From Firmicutes bacterium UBA4881 (GTDB taxonomy: Bacteria; Bacillota; DTU065): a stretch of 64,000 bases of DNA. Of this stretch, positions 39,925-49,044 are shown piece after piece. Numbering within the stretch: position 1 is the first letter of the stretch; each line of letters opens with the position of its first letter. A model generated the notes under the pieces. That model worked only from the letters and a program-made list of their open reading frames with translations. It was not told where the DNA came from and made no database searches. The position numbers were made by a program, and so were the translations under genes. The stretch lies in contig DHDH01000013.1 of the NCBI GenBank assembly GCA_002399235.1, positions 4,791 to 68,790 of the forward strand, in the 5' to 3' direction.

Positions 39925-42123
39925 TTAATATTTAAACTTTTGAACTACTTTTTCCAATTCGAGTGCCATATTAGCCAGCGATTTGGCACTAGCGGCCATT
40001 TCTTCTAAATTGGCACTTTGCTCTTCCACTGAAGCAGCAACTTCCTCGCTAGAGGCAGCATTATTGTTAGAAATTGCAGCGATAGATTCAATGGCACTGG
40101 CAACCTGAGTCGAGCTGGCATTAATTTCTTCAGCTGCAGCACTACTTTCTTCGGTAACGGCAGCTACATTAGTCATTGCTTCACCGACAGCTTTACTACT
40201 TTGACCAATTTCCTTGGTTAAATCAATTAGTTGCATTACTGCTAGGCGTACATTTTCAGCAGACTGACCAATTTCATTGAGTAGGTCAGCAGCTGTCCTA
40301 GTTACAGTTGTTCCTTTTTCAATTTGGAAGTTGGTACTCTCTACAGAGGAGCTAGCTTTTTGTATCGAACCGCTAATGTGTTTGATAATACTACTAATTT
40401 CGTTGGTAGATTGTCTAGTTTTATTGGCTAAAACCCTTATTTCCTCTGCGACAACAGCAAAACCACGTCCATGCTCGCCAGCTCTTGCAGCTTCAATGGC
40501 AGCATTAAGTGAGAGTAGGTTAATTTGATCAGAGATTTCATTAATAAATTGGACAATGTTTTGTACTTGTTCTGAGTCGGTTTTTAGCGAGCTCACGCTC
40601 TCAAGAGCTTCAGAGATGCTATTTTGAATTCCATCCATAGCCTCTACTACCCCACGTACAGCATCCTTGCCATGCTCTGCTGATGTAGTATTAGTGGCAC
40701 TGTTAGTACTAATTCTTCTTAGGGCTTCTTCTGTACCATCTAGCATCTCGATCATAGAGCTAGAAAGAGAAAATGTTTGGTTTACGCTTTCAGCAGTATC
40801 TTGGGCTCCTTTAGCAATTTGTTCAATAGCATTAGTGAGTTGTGAAACAGCATCTGTAGTTGTGTTTAAGCTATTATTTTGATCAGAAATTCCTTTAGCG
40901 ACATTGCCTACTGTATAAGCTACTTGATTTGTAACTTCTGCTTGTTGATTAACAGCAGAAGATAACTGTACAGCACTGCCACCAACCTGATTAGCTACCT
41001 CAGCTACTTCGCTTATAACTTTACCTAGAGTTGTAGAGAAATGGTTAAATGCTTCGGAAACCCGACCAATTTCGTCATTGGTTAAAACTGGTAGTCTTTG
41101 GGTTAGATCGCCACCGCCTGAGGCAATATCTTCAAGTTTTGTTACAACATCAACCAGTGGTTTTGTAGAGCGCCTAGTTATAACTATTACGATCGCTATA
41201 ATAATAGCTAAAACCAGCAAAGCTGCTCTAATTACGAGATAGAGCATTTCTCTAAGGGGTTCGTTGATTTCGTCTTGTGGTAAAGTGATAGCTATACCCC
41301 AGTCGAGGCTGGGTAAATAACTATAATAGACTAATTTTTTCACACCATTTAAGGCAGTAGTTTCTTTGCCACTTTCGCCATTTAGCATCTTTCTAACAAT
41401 CTTACCGGTGTCATTATTGAAGGCTGCAGCGTTTTTACCGATTTCGTTATTATCAGCATGAGCAAGAACGGTACCGTTCTTGTCAACAAGAAAAGTATAA
41501 CCTTCACGACCGAATTTCAAAGCACTTACGGTATCAGCTAAATAATCAATATTAATATCTATACCTGCTACGCCAACGGTTGAACCAGATGCATCTTGGA
41601 TGCGCCTAGATATAGTAGTAACGAGATTACCAGTGGCCATATCAACATATGGATCATTGTAGATCGCAACTGGAGTTTTAATTGTATTACCAAACCAATC
41701 CCTTGTGCGACTATCATAATCAGCAGGAGCTAGCCATTTATCAATTTGGTTGTTTGTTCGTTGGTAAAGTATGATTTGACCATCTAGCATTGAAGCTACA
41801 TATATGGAAGATATAAACTCGTCCTCTTTCAAGAGGTTAATAAAAAGTGGCTTAAGACTATCTTCATCAAATGTACTTGCCTGGGGATTGAAGGCAAGAG
41901 TATCAACTACTTGTTTGCGGTTTTCAAGAAAGCGTTCCACATAGTTTGTGGCATATTTAAGTTCTGATTCAGCAGTTTTATCAATCTGTTCTCTTAGTGT
42001 AGTGCTGGTTCTAGCTATGCTAACCAAAGCAGTTGCTGCGACACCTAGAATAACACTAAATGCTACTAATGTTATTATCTTGCGTGATATCGATTTCCCC
42101 TTCTTGTGAGCCTTAAAGTCCAT
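39925..42123 (-). CDS. Methyl-accepting chemotaxis receptor
   Basis: A 732-residue chemoreceptor. A membrane segment (about residues 14-36) is followed by an extracellular double-Cache sensor (about 40-280) containing the dCache pattern SRTRDWFGNTIKTPVAIYNDPYVDMATG without a continuous copy here, a second membrane segment (about 291-312), a HAMP domain and a long coiled coil. The signalling tip ISDQINLLSLNAAIEAARAG is intact, so it can act with CheA and CheW. No C-terminal CheR-binding pentapeptide is present. ATG with AAAGGAGGG upstream. It is a single-gene unit on the minus strand; the ligand is unknown, though dCache domains often bind amino acids. Confidence 0.93.
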   Translation of the reverse strand: MDFKAHKKGKSISRKIITLVAFSVILGVAATALVSIARTSTTLREQIDKTAESELKYATNYVERFLENRKQVVDTLAFNPQASTFDEDSLKPLFINLLKEDEFISSIYVASMLDGQIILYQRTNNQIDKWLAPADYDSRTRDWFGNTIKTPVAIYNDPYVDMATGNLVTTISRRIQDASGSTVGVAGIDINIDYLADTVSALKFGREGYTFLVDKNGTVLAHADNNEIGKNAAAFNNDTGKIVRKMLNGESGKETTALNGVKKLVYYSYLPSLDWGIAITLPQDEINEPLREMLYLVIRAALLVLAIIIAIVIVITRRSTKPLVDVVTKLEDIASGGGDLTQRLPVLTNDEIGRVSEAFNHFSTTLGKVISEVAEVANQVGGSAVQLSSAVNQQAEVTNQVAYTVGNVAKGISDQNNSLNTTTDAVSQLTNAIEQIAKGAQDTAESVNQTFSLSSSMIEMLDGTEEALRRISTNSATNTTSAEHGKDAVRGVVEAMDGIQNSISEALESVSSLKTDSEQVQNIVQFINEISDQINLLSLNAAIEAARAGEHGRGFAVVAEEIRVLANKTRQSTNEISSIIKHISGSIQKASSSVESTNFQIEKGTTVTRTAADLLNEIGQSAENVRLAVMQLIDLTKEIGQSSKAVGEAMTNVAAVTEESSAAAEEINASSTQVASAIESIAAISNNNAASSEEVAASVEEQSANLEEMAASAKSLANMALELEKVVQKFKY

Positions 42124-42589
42124 TAAAAGGCCCTCCTTTCGCGGTAAGACTATAGTGCATTAATCAGAAATAGAAAAGAACATTTCAGGCCCCCTTTTAG
42201 CCATGCGAGGTCTACTAATTAAGAGAGTAGGGCAATAGAGAATAAGTGATTGATATACTGAGTAATAAAACTAGTAGCCTCATGGCTAATTATCAAATTT
42301 TTTTTACTAGGAACATATTTCTATTTTACCTCGTAAAATTAGGTATTGCTATACTAGTAGGCTAGTTTAGCAAGAGAAAGTATTATTTTTGCAAGTTTAG
42401 ATTGCTAAAAACGATATTTACTAATTTTATTTAGTTGGGACAAGGTAGAATTTTGTCTAAAGGATAATTAATGAAAGCGATTCAGAGGAATATAGATTTC
42501 TAGTAAGGAATGTTGAAAGTACAATCTAATCAAAGATAGAACTTTCCCTTGAGTTAGCTTAATAAAAGCGAAGAGGAAGGAGAATTGCA
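42124..42589. other. 466-base intergenic region between divergent genes
   Basis: No reading frame with an RBS, RNA gene or repeat stands out. It must contain the promoters of the chemoreceptor (-) and the glycosyltransferase (+). A TATACT at 42350-42355 is a possible -10 without a good -35, and TGAAAGCGATTCA at 42472-42484 resembles a shortened catabolite-response element. Confidence 0.3.
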
Positions 42590-43573
42590 GTGAAAATCCT
42601 CCAAGTACTACCTTATGCAGAAAACGGTGGCACTGAAAAAGCAGCAGCCTTACTTACAGAGGGATTAATTACACTAGGTCATAAAGTGACTATTTTAGCT
42701 CCCAAGGGACCAGCTCTAAAGCTTTTTTCGGAGGCAGAATATTTAGAATTGCCTCTAAACCTAATAAAACGCTATAGCCTAATTCGTCAGGCTGCAGCTG
42801 ATTTTGATCTGGTTCACATACATGCAGCTAGAGAACTCGTTAGGGAATATGGTTTACCTATCGTCTTTACACCGCATGCCTACTATAATCGTTTAGATGC
42901 TTGGATGGTAAAACTCTTTGCTAGGCAGGTAGACGTGGTTTGTTTCACAAATTGGGAAGCATCTTTACTAAAAAGTTTAGGTATAAATAAAACGCATGTA
43001 ATTCCCAACGGTATAAAAGAGCCACCTATTTTAGAACATACCACTAACGCTGTACCTAGAATTGGTTATTTAGGTCGTCTAACAAAAGATAAAGGTATTG
43101 ATCTTTTGTTAAAGGAAATGGCTAAAGTAAATTTGCCCTACGAACTAGTAATTGCTGGAGAAGGTAAGCTAGAAGAAGATCTAAAACAAATGGCCAAGGA
43201 ACTCAATGTGCCTGCTCACTTTGTAGGTAGAGTTGAGCCCTACTCATTTTTAGCAACAATTGATATCTTTGTTTTGCCATCAAAGACTGAAACCTTTGGC
43301 TTAGCTCTTGTAGAAGCAATGGCTACAGGGTTACCTTGTGTTACGAGCAATGTTTGTGGGTTACCAGAGATTGTAGCTGATACAGGTTTAGCAGTACCTC
43401 ATAGTAGATTGTCTTTATCCATAACTAAGCTTTTAGTAGATGAAAATCTGAGAAAAGAGCTAGGCACTAAAGCGCGAGCTAGGTTTTTAGTTAATTATAG
43501 TTTTCTGGAAATGGTTAAAGCTACAGAAAAACTATATAGGGAAGTAATTACGAAAGAAACTACAAATAGCTAA
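42590..43573 (+). CDS. GT4-family glycosyltransferase
   Basis: A 327-residue GT-B enzyme, shorter than usual in its N-terminal half. The start LQVLPYAENGGTEKAA is the acceptor-binding loop, and HIHAARELV and FTPHAYYNRLD follow. RIGYLGRLTKDKGIDLL begins the nucleotide-sugar domain, and KTETFGLALVEAMATGLPCV holds the E-X7-E-type motif. GTG start with AAGGAGAA upstream. It stands alone between a chemoreceptor and fhs. A polysaccharide, glycolipid or teichoic acid acceptor is possible but not shown. Confidence 0.88.
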   Translation: MKILQVLPYAENGGTEKAAALLTEGLITLGHKVTILAPKGPALKLFSEAEYLELPLNLIKRYSLIRQAAADFDLVHIHAARELVREYGLPIVFTPHAYYNRLDAWMVKLFARQVDVVCFTNWEASLLKSLGINKTHVIPNGIKEPPILEHTTNAVPRIGYLGRLTKDKGIDLLLKEMAKVNLPYELVIAGEGKLEEDLKQMAKELNVPAHFVGRVEPYSFLATIDIFVLPSKTETFGLALVEAMATGLPCVTSNVCGLPEIVADTGLAVPHSRLSLSITKLLVDENLRKELGTKARARFLVNYSFLEMVKATEKLYREVITKETTNS

Positions 43574-43858
43574 ACCCGAGTGCTTTTAGGTTGCAATAGA
43601 TCTAAGAAATACTACCTTTTGTAGAAAGTATTTAGAGATAAATATAAGTAGTTTACAGATTAGAATAACTTACGAAAATGTATACTATTTAATATACAGG
43701 ATTATCGATTTATCTAGCGAAACGAGTTAGTCTAGTTGTTTACAATTAACCTTCTAGAGACAACAGGATTTTATTCTGTCTCAACAAGAAGGCACTAAGA
43801 AAGATAATGTGGCTGAGTTTGGCGATCAAGAGAATCTCGTAAAAGGATGGTGTTTTTT

Positions 43859-45514
43859 TTGAAAACAGATATTGAGATAGCTCAAGAGGCAAAACTGTCT
43901 CCAGTAGAAGAGATAGCTGCTAAATTAGGTTTAGAAGAATCATCTCTTGAAAAATATGGTCCGTATAAAGCTAAATTACCTTTAGAGACCAAAGGTATTA
44001 AAAAAGGTAAACTTATTTTAGTTACTGCAATCACACCTACACCAGCAGGAGAAGGAAAAACCTGTACATCAATAGGTCTTACTCAAGCACTAGGAGTAAT
44101 TGGTAAGCAGAGCATGGTTTGTTTAAGAGAACCAGCTTTAGGCCCTACCTTTGGTATTAAGGGTGGAGCAGCTGGGGGTGGCTATTCTCAGGTTGTACCA
44201 ATGGAAGATATTAATCTACACTTTACAGGTGACATACATGCGATAACAGCAGCACATAACCTCCTAGCTGCTCTTATCGACAACCATCTTTACTTTGGCA
44301 ATAAGTTAGGTCTAGATCCCAGTGAAGTGACCTGGCCATTGGTTATGGACATGAACTACCGCCAGTTGAGAAATACAGTTGTTGGTTTAGGTGGTAAGGT
44401 GGATGGAAGGCCTAGACAAACAGGCTTTGATATAACTGTAGCTTCTGAAGTTATGGCTATTCTTTGTCTGGCTAAAGATGTAGAGGATCTTAAAGTACGG
44501 TTAAGTAAAATGATCATTGGTTATACCTACTCTGGAACACCAGTTACAGCAGGTGACATCGGGGGAGTAGGGGCAATGGCTATTTTATTAAAAGATGCTA
44601 TTAAACCTAACCTTGTCCAAACATTAGAAGGGCAGCCAGCGTTTATCCATGGTGGTCCTTTTGCTAATATTGCCCATGGTAATAACAGTATAATTGCCAC
44701 TAAAATGGCGCTCACACTTTCTGATTACGTAGTTACTGAGTCTGGGTTCGGTTCTGATTTAGGTGCTGAGAAGTTTATGGATATTGTTGCAGGGTATAGT
44801 GGTTTAAGACCCAATGTGGTAGTTGTTGTGGCTACAGCTAGGGCTCTTAAGATGCATGGCGGTGTAGCCAGAGATAAAGTTAATGAGGAGAATGTCGTTG
44901 CTTTGAAAGAAGGCTTAGCTAATCTAGATAAGCATGTAGAGAATATGCAGGGTTATGGCATTCCAGTGGTAGTTGCTGTTAATCGTTTCCCTAGTGATAC
45001 AGAGGCTGAGTTAGCTCTCATTAGAAAACACTGCGAGAGCCAGGGTATACCAGTAGCACTATCAGAAGTTGTAGCTAAGGGTGGAGCAGGTGGGGTGGAG
45101 TTAGCAGAGCTGGTTGTAGAAGCAGCAGAACATAGTTCAGAATTTAAACCACTCTACGATTGGAACTTATCGATAAAAGAAAAGATGGAGATCATTGCTA
45201 TACGTATATACGGAGCGGACAAAGTTAGTTACAGTAAAAAAGCTGAAGAACAGATTGCCCGTTATACAAAACTTGGCTATGGGAACCTACCTCTATGTGT
45301 AGCCAAAACCCAATCGTCCTTAAGCGATGATCCTAACAAAAAAGGTGCGCCTAAGGGTTGGGCCTTGGAGGTTAGAGAAGTATGTATTTCCGCTGGAGCT
45401 GGATTCTTGGTTCCTCTAACTGGTACGATGATGACTATGCCCGGCCTACCAGAGATACCAGCCGCACTTAACATGGACATTGATCGAGACGGTATTATTA
45501 CAGGTCTATTTTAA
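43859..45514 (+). CDS. fhs: Formate--tetrahydrofolate ligase
   Basis: A 551-residue enzyme that makes 10-formyl-tetrahydrofolate from formate with ATP, central to acetogenic and purine one-carbon metabolism. The start MKTDIEIAQEAKLSPVEEIA and the phosphate loop TPAGEGKTCTSIGL are diagnostic; EPALGPTFGIKGGAAGGGY follows. The TTG at 43859 matches the family start and has AAAGGATGG upstream, whereas an ATG at 43847 overlaps that RBS. folD follows 14 bases later. Together with the gcv operon it links glycine, formate and folate C1 units. No folate riboswitch is seen in the 285-base gap upstream. Confidence 0.96.
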   Translation: MKTDIEIAQEAKLSPVEEIAAKLGLEESSLEKYGPYKAKLPLETKGIKKGKLILVTAITPTPAGEGKTCTSIGLTQALGVIGKQSMVCLREPALGPTFGIKGGAAGGGYSQVVPMEDINLHFTGDIHAITAAHNLLAALIDNHLYFGNKLGLDPSEVTWPLVMDMNYRQLRNTVVGLGGKVDGRPRQTGFDITVASEVMAILCLAKDVEDLKVRLSKMIIGYTYSGTPVTAGDIGGVGAMAILLKDAIKPNLVQTLEGQPAFIHGGPFANIAHGNNSIIATKMALTLSDYVVTESGFGSDLGAEKFMDIVAGYSGLRPNVVVVVATARALKMHGGVARDKVNEENVVALKEGLANLDKHVENMQGYGIPVVVAVNRFPSDTEAELALIRKHCESQGIPVALSEVVAKGGAGGVELAELVVEAAEHSSEFKPLYDWNLSIKEKMEIIAIRIYGADKVSYSKKAEEQIARYTKLGYGNLPLCVAKTQSSLSDDPNKKGAPKGWALEVREVCISAGAGFLVPLTGTMMTMPGLPEIPAALNMDIDRDGIITGLF

Positions 45515-45528
45515 GGAGAAGATAAGTA

Positions 45529-46377
45529 ATGAAAATAGATGGTAAAGCTATAGCTCAGCAAAAAAGAGCTGATATAGCTAAAGAAGTTACCGAGTTAAAA
45601 AAGAGAGGGGTTATCCCTGGGTTAGCTGTTATTTTAGTGGGAGCGGATCCTGCCTCAGAGATATATGTACGGAATAAGCATAAAGCTTGTAACGAAGTAG
45701 GTATCTACTCAAAAGAGATCCACTTGGGTGAAGAGACAAACGAAGAAGAACTATTAGCTTTGATAGATGAACTTAATCTAGATCCCAATATCGATGGTAT
45801 TTTAGTCCAGCTACCACTACCCAAACAGATAGATTCTGATAAGGTTATTCAGAAGATTTCTCCAAAGAAAGATGTAGATGGTTTTCATCCTATGAATGTA
45901 GGCGCATTGGCTACTGGACAAGATGGTTTTGTCTCTTGCACACCTTTAGGTATTATGGAGTTAATTAAAAGCACAGGTATAGATATCGCTGGTAAGGAAG
46001 CAGTGGTTATCGGCCGAAGTAATATCGTGGGGAAACCAGTATTTCATCTACTCTTAAAAGAGAATGCTACTGTTACTATTTGTCACTCTAGAACTAAAAA
46101 TCTGCCTGAAGTTTGTCGCAGAGCTGATATTGTGGTAGCTGCTATAGGTAGACCAGAGATGATTACGGCTGATTATATCAAAGAAGGTGCAGTGGTAATT
46201 GATGTTGGCATCAATCGGTTACCTACAGGGAAGGTCGTAGGCGATGTAGCATATGGTGAAGTTGCTCCTAAAGCCTCTTTTATAACCCCGGTCCCTGGTG
46301 GTGTAGGGCCCATGACAATTACCATGCTGTTATTTAATACTTTAAAAAGTGCTCAAAAGCGAGCCAACATTAATTAA
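45529..46377 (+). CDS. folD: Methylenetetrahydrofolate dehydrogenase/cyclohydrolase
   Basis: A 282-residue bifunctional enzyme interconverting methylene-, methenyl- and 10-formyl-tetrahydrofolate. SEIYVRNKHKACNEVGI contains the catalytic lysine and tyrosine region, GILVQLPLPKQID and PKKDVDGFHPMNVG are conserved, and the NADP-binding part reads VVIGRSNIVGKPV. AAGGAGAAG RBS. It forms an operon with fhs; the order fhs-folD gives the two consecutive steps from formate to methylene-THF, the product and substrate shared with GcvT. Confidence 0.96.
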   Translation: MKIDGKAIAQQKRADIAKEVTELKKRGVIPGLAVILVGADPASEIYVRNKHKACNEVGIYSKEIHLGEETNEEELLALIDELNLDPNIDGILVQLPLPKQIDSDKVIQKISPKKDVDGFHPMNVGALATGQDGFVSCTPLGIMELIKSTGIDIAGKEAVVIGRSNIVGKPVFHLLLKENATVTICHSRTKNLPEVCRRADIVVAAIGRPEMITADYIKEGAVVIDVGINRLPTGKVVGDVAYGEVAPKASFITPVPGGVGPMTITMLLFNTLKSAQKRANIN

Positions 46378-46386
46378 AATAATAAG

Positions 46387-46417
46387 GCTACTAGCAGGAG
46401 TTAAGCTAGTAGCTTTT
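46387..46417 (+). terminator. folD: Rho-independent terminator after folD
   Basis: GCTACTAGC, a nine-base loop and GCTAGTAGC followed by four Ts and further T-rich sequence. Confidence 0.85.
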
Positions 46418-46512
46418 ATCATTTTAAATAGTAAAGGATTCGTATGACCAACCGAGGTCAAGTAGAGTAAATATATTATGAGCCTTCTAATAAAGAGAAA
46501 GGGGGGATAAAG

Positions 46513-46608
46513 ATGGCAAATACTAGCTCTGATGGCCAAGGAGCAGCAACCTTATTTTTGATCCTCATACTCTTGGTCATAATGACAATGAATGGTAAAG
46601 GTTGTTAG
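46513..46608 (+). CDS. 31-residue membrane peptide
   Basis: A short frame with an excellent RBS (a run of Gs followed by AT, about six bases before ATG). The peptide has a polar start (MANTSSDGQG), a hydrophobic helix (about residues 11-26) and a short polar end with a cysteine (NGKGC). It resembles the small single-span peptides of sporeformers such as YjcZ-type proteins, but no family is certain. It has its own terminator-like hairpin downstream, which supports its being a real gene. Confidence 0.55.
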   Translation: MANTSSDGQGAATLFLILILLVIMTMNGKGC

Positions 46609-46637
46609 TAAATTAATTATAAACTGATATAGAGTTA

Positions 46638-46667
46638 AGCAGCTTCCCTTAAAGGGAGGTTGCTTTA
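46638..46667 (+). terminator. Imperfect terminator after the 31-residue peptide gene
   Basis: AGCAGCTTCCC and GGGAGGTTGCT pair with G-U pairs around a short loop, followed by TTTAATTTC. Confidence 0.6.
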
Positions 46668-46750
46668 ATTTCTTTGTAAAGACAGAAATGTTTTCAGAAC
46701 TATCATGTGCATAACTAATGATTCAGCCACTAAACAAGTTATTTGGCATA

Positions 46751-46782
46751 TTAAAAGCTGGATTGATTCATCCAGCTTTTAA
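46751..46782 (-). terminator. Terminator for the minus-strand secreted-protein gene
   Basis: A perfect 13-bp inverted repeat (TTAAAAGCTGGAT) with a six-base loop. It lies just beyond the stop of the gene at 46794 (-); the T-rich arm reads TTTTAA in both directions. Confidence 0.75.
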
Positions 46783-46793
46783 GGAGCAATGCT

Positions 46794-47303
46794 TCATTTA
46801 TTTTTGATATCAACATAAAAGAGACATATAACGAAGCGCCCTTTCTGATCAAAGTTACTAATAAGAGAGATACTAGATCTTTCTAAGAACCACAAAGTAG
46901 ACTCGTAAAAGTCTTTGACAAAATAAGCTGCTTTTCTAGCGGTATTTAACTTCTCGTTTTTTGTAGTAAATTCATCAACAGAAGGTTTGCCATATTTTTT
47001 AATTAGATCGTTTTTTAAGGTATTGTAGTTAAGCCAGGCTTTCTCAAAGTCCTTGGGTTCAGATATTAAATACATAGTAGATACTAATCGATTGGCTTTA
47101 AAATTATAGATTCTATTGGCGTTAAAACCATAGAGAGGTACTTGCCAGATAAGGATTTCATCACTAACCAAAGATGGTTTACCGGATTCTGTTTTCATGA
47201 CCTCAGTCTGGGTTGCACCCCACGATAAGCCACGGAAGTCTGCAGCTATAACGGTAGTTAGCGATAGAAAGAAAACAGCTAGGATAGTTAAACCTTTTTT
47301 CAT
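46794..47303 (-). CDS. Secreted protein, tandem paralogue A
   Basis: A 169-residue exported protein with a signal peptide (MKKGLTILAVFFLSLTTVIA, residues 1-20). The mature part has FRGLSWGATQTEVMKTESGKPSL at its start, a strand pair around NFKANRLVSTMYLISE, then a KNDLIKKYGKPSVDEF segment. The same order of motifs (W-X-R/T-X-I/V start; F-K-X-X-L-V-S-X-X-Y-X-I-S-E; L-X-K-X-X-GKP) recurs in its neighbour at 47363. AGGGGTGAC RBS. I do not know its function; the fold resembles small periplasmic or surface proteins that sense or bind a ligand, as inference. Confidence 0.7.
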   Translation of the reverse strand: MKKGLTILAVFFLSLTTVIAADFRGLSWGATQTEVMKTESGKPSLVSDEILIWQVPLYGFNANRIYNFKANRLVSTMYLISEPKDFEKAWLNYNTLKNDLIKKYGKPSVDEFTTKNEKLNTARKAAYFVKDFYESTLWFLERSSISLISNFDQKGRFVICLFYVDIKNK

Positions 47304-47362
47304 ACTTTGTCACCCCTGGGCTAAATGTTTTTTATTAATTAAGAGCCAGGGAAAACCTTAGG

Positions 47363-47917
47363 TTAGATTTCGTCAAAATCTGGGTGGTTTTCGGTACTAG
47401 AAGGCTGTGTTTCCCTGAGTGAGTCGAGAGGATTAACGAAGATAATATGGTTGATAGAAAGATCCTTAGCATAGATGGTATGAGTGATAACATTGTTTTT
47501 AATCCAAGTAGTATTATAACGCACATCACCTAAAATAAGAGCTAGTTCGGGAGATTCTTTATATCTTTCGTCTTCCCAGTCCTCATCATTATAAAAAGGT
47601 TTACCCAAGTCTTTAGTCAGGAGAGCATTTATTTCTTGGTAACTAGTTAAATAATCTTCTAGTTCCTTGCGATCTTCAGAAATGATATAGAAGACACTAA
47701 CCAACTTGTCCTCTTTAAAAATATAGATTTTCTCAATTGTTTTATTAAAAAGAGTAGTCGCAAAGCCTAAGAATTCTGTATCCTCAAGCATAGGTTCACT
47801 TGCTTCGCTTTTTATGATATCATTTCTGTTACTATCCCAGTTTATATTATCGAAGGCACTTACAGATAACGATAAGGTAAAAATTATAATAACGAGCAGA
47901 AAGATAGGTTTTTTCAA
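47363..47917 (-). CDS. Secreted protein, tandem paralogue B
   Basis: A 184-residue exported protein with a signal peptide (MKKPIFLLVIIIFTLSLSVSA) and the same motif order as its neighbour: INWDSNRNDIIKSEASEPML, then YIFKEDKLVSVFYIISEDR and LLTKDLGKPFYND. The C-terminal acidic tail is specific to this copy. TTG start with GGGAGGAA upstream. The two genes lie head to tail with 59 bases between, so they look like a duplication. Function unknown. Confidence 0.7.
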   Translation of the reverse strand: MKKPIFLLVIIIFTLSLSVSAFDNINWDSNRNDIIKSEASEPMLEDTEFLGFATTLFNKTIEKIYIFKEDKLVSVFYIISEDRKELEDYLTSYQEINALLTKDLGKPFYNDEDWEDERYKESPELALILGDVRYNTTWIKNNVITHTIYAKDLSINHIIFVNPLDSLRETQPSSTENHPDFDEI

Positions 47918-48130
47918 ACTAAATTCCTCCCAACTGATCAGCTAAACCTTTTAATTAAAAGGTTTGGTCTACTTATGTTTATCCAATGTAAATAAGATGA
48001 CTAAGTTAGTAATCGACTAGGTTAAAAAGTTTTCGTGTCAGATCTATTGCTTATAACTTATATACTCTTTACGATGATTCCTTTGGGTTTAAAATAATTT
48101 ATTTTAAGGTTTTATAATCAGGAACATTAA

Positions 48131-48158
48131 AAAGAGCGAAGCTCAAAGACTTCGCTCT
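48131..48158 (-). terminator. Terminator of the PrcB-like gene
   Basis: AAGAGCGAAG and CTTCGCTCT pair over nine or ten bases with an eight-base loop; on the minus strand a CTTTTTAA tail follows. The last codons of the gene lie in the stem. Confidence 0.8.
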
Positions 48159-48490
48159 CTAACTAAGGTATAGCCATTCACTTCGATGGTAACAGTTTTC
48201 GCATCGCGAATGGGTACATAGATCCAAGGTTTGGTAATGACTTGGGTCAGAAGAGCGCCTGGCTTGGGATCACTTGCTGCCAAGGAAATGCTTAGATGCT
48301 GGTTATCTAGTTCGCTGTGTACTAACTCCAAAGTGTAGCCACCAGAAAATTTCGTTTCACGGCAAATAATTAATAAAGGCCCTCTTTTTAGTGCAGATAA
48401 AACTTCTTTATTCCAAGCAAAATCAGGAAGATCATCGCGATTTTCTATTAACGTAAGATTTATCGCAGTTGGAACTGAGTGATTATTCAT
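48143..48490 (-). CDS. PrcB_C-like small protein
   Basis: A 115-residue protein whose centre reads SGGYTLELVHSELDNQHLSISLAASDPKPGALLTQVITKPWIYVPI, split here into GGYTLELVHSELD and PKPGALLTQVITKPW, which match the PrcB C-terminal domain pattern (GGY, PxPG, TQ, T-P). It lacks a signal peptide, unlike many PrcB_C proteins. ATG with GGAGGGG upstream. It is a single-gene unit. PrcB in spirochaetes activates the PrtP protease, but many homologues are unrelated to proteases; its job here is open. Confidence 0.6.
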   Translation of the reverse strand: MNNHSVPTAINLTLIENRDDLPDFAWNKEVLSALKRGPLLIICRETKFSGGYTLELVHSELDNQHLSISLAASDPKPGALLTQVITKPWIYVPIRDAKTVTIEVNGYTLVRERSL

Positions 48491-48942
48491 TGGTGCCCCT
48501 CCAATAAAAGTGGGATGAAAAGGTAGTAAACATATTAATGATTCACTTTATTAGGCAGATCATAGTAAAATAAGTAGTGGTACAAAAAGATTAATTTATC
48601 TATCCGTAAAGAAAAAAACTAAGTAAGGTGATATGATAACTAAAGATATGCAAGAAAAAAAGTACTTGGTTAAAATCTCTTACTACTTAATATTCTTCAG
48701 CCCTTTAGAATGACATTATATTAATCGTTAGGTAGCAAAATTATTTTACTATACCACCAATAACGTTAGGGAGAATTTTATCCTTGAGGCTATTATTATA
48801 ACGATGTTGACTCTGTAGAGTAACAATAGTATTTATTAAAGTTCCATTATAAAATTAAGTGCGACACAAGAACATAACAAATAGTTATAGAGGCGAGGGG
48901 AATGAAGAACAACGTTAAAAAAATAACAAACTTTGGTAAAAG
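48491..48942. other. Gene-poor intergenic stretch
   Basis: About 450 bases without a convincing gene. A frame of 26 codons at 48633-48713 has only a weak, close AAGGTG site and an ordinary composition. The stretch is very A+T-rich, has no long inverted repeat and must carry the promoter of the minus-strand PrcB-like gene. Confidence 0.35.
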
Positions 48943-48971
48943 GTGACGTTAGAGAATCATAATGGTATAAT
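48943..48971 (+). promoter_or_regulatory. Promoter of the nicotinate phosphoribosyltransferase gene
   Basis: GTGACG (48943-48948), a 17-base spacer and TATAAT (48966-48971) preceded by TGG (extended -10). The transcript leader contains a GCCTCT/AGAGGC stem before GGAGGGG. Confidence 0.65.
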
Positions 48972-49044
48972 ATTAGGCAACTGCCGCCTCTGGTTTCTGT
49001 GACTAAGAGGCTAAACAGACTAGCCAGTTTTGGAGGGGTTTTTA

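Noticed and set aside
42472..42484. Catabolite-response element TGAAAGCGATTCA
   Set aside because: It is one base shorter than the 14-base cre consensus and breaks the symmetry; it lies in a gap with no clear promoter.
43574..43858. Folate (THF) riboswitch or other leader before fhs
   Set aside because: No recognisable THF aptamer motif and only weak short repeats (GAGACA/TGTCTC); a TATACT -10 has no -35 at usable distance.
48633..48713. 26-codon frame in the gap before the phosphoribosyltransferase gene
   Set aside because: The RBS-like AAGGTG is too close to the ATG and the codon content is like the surrounding A+T-rich gap; there is no terminator or other support.
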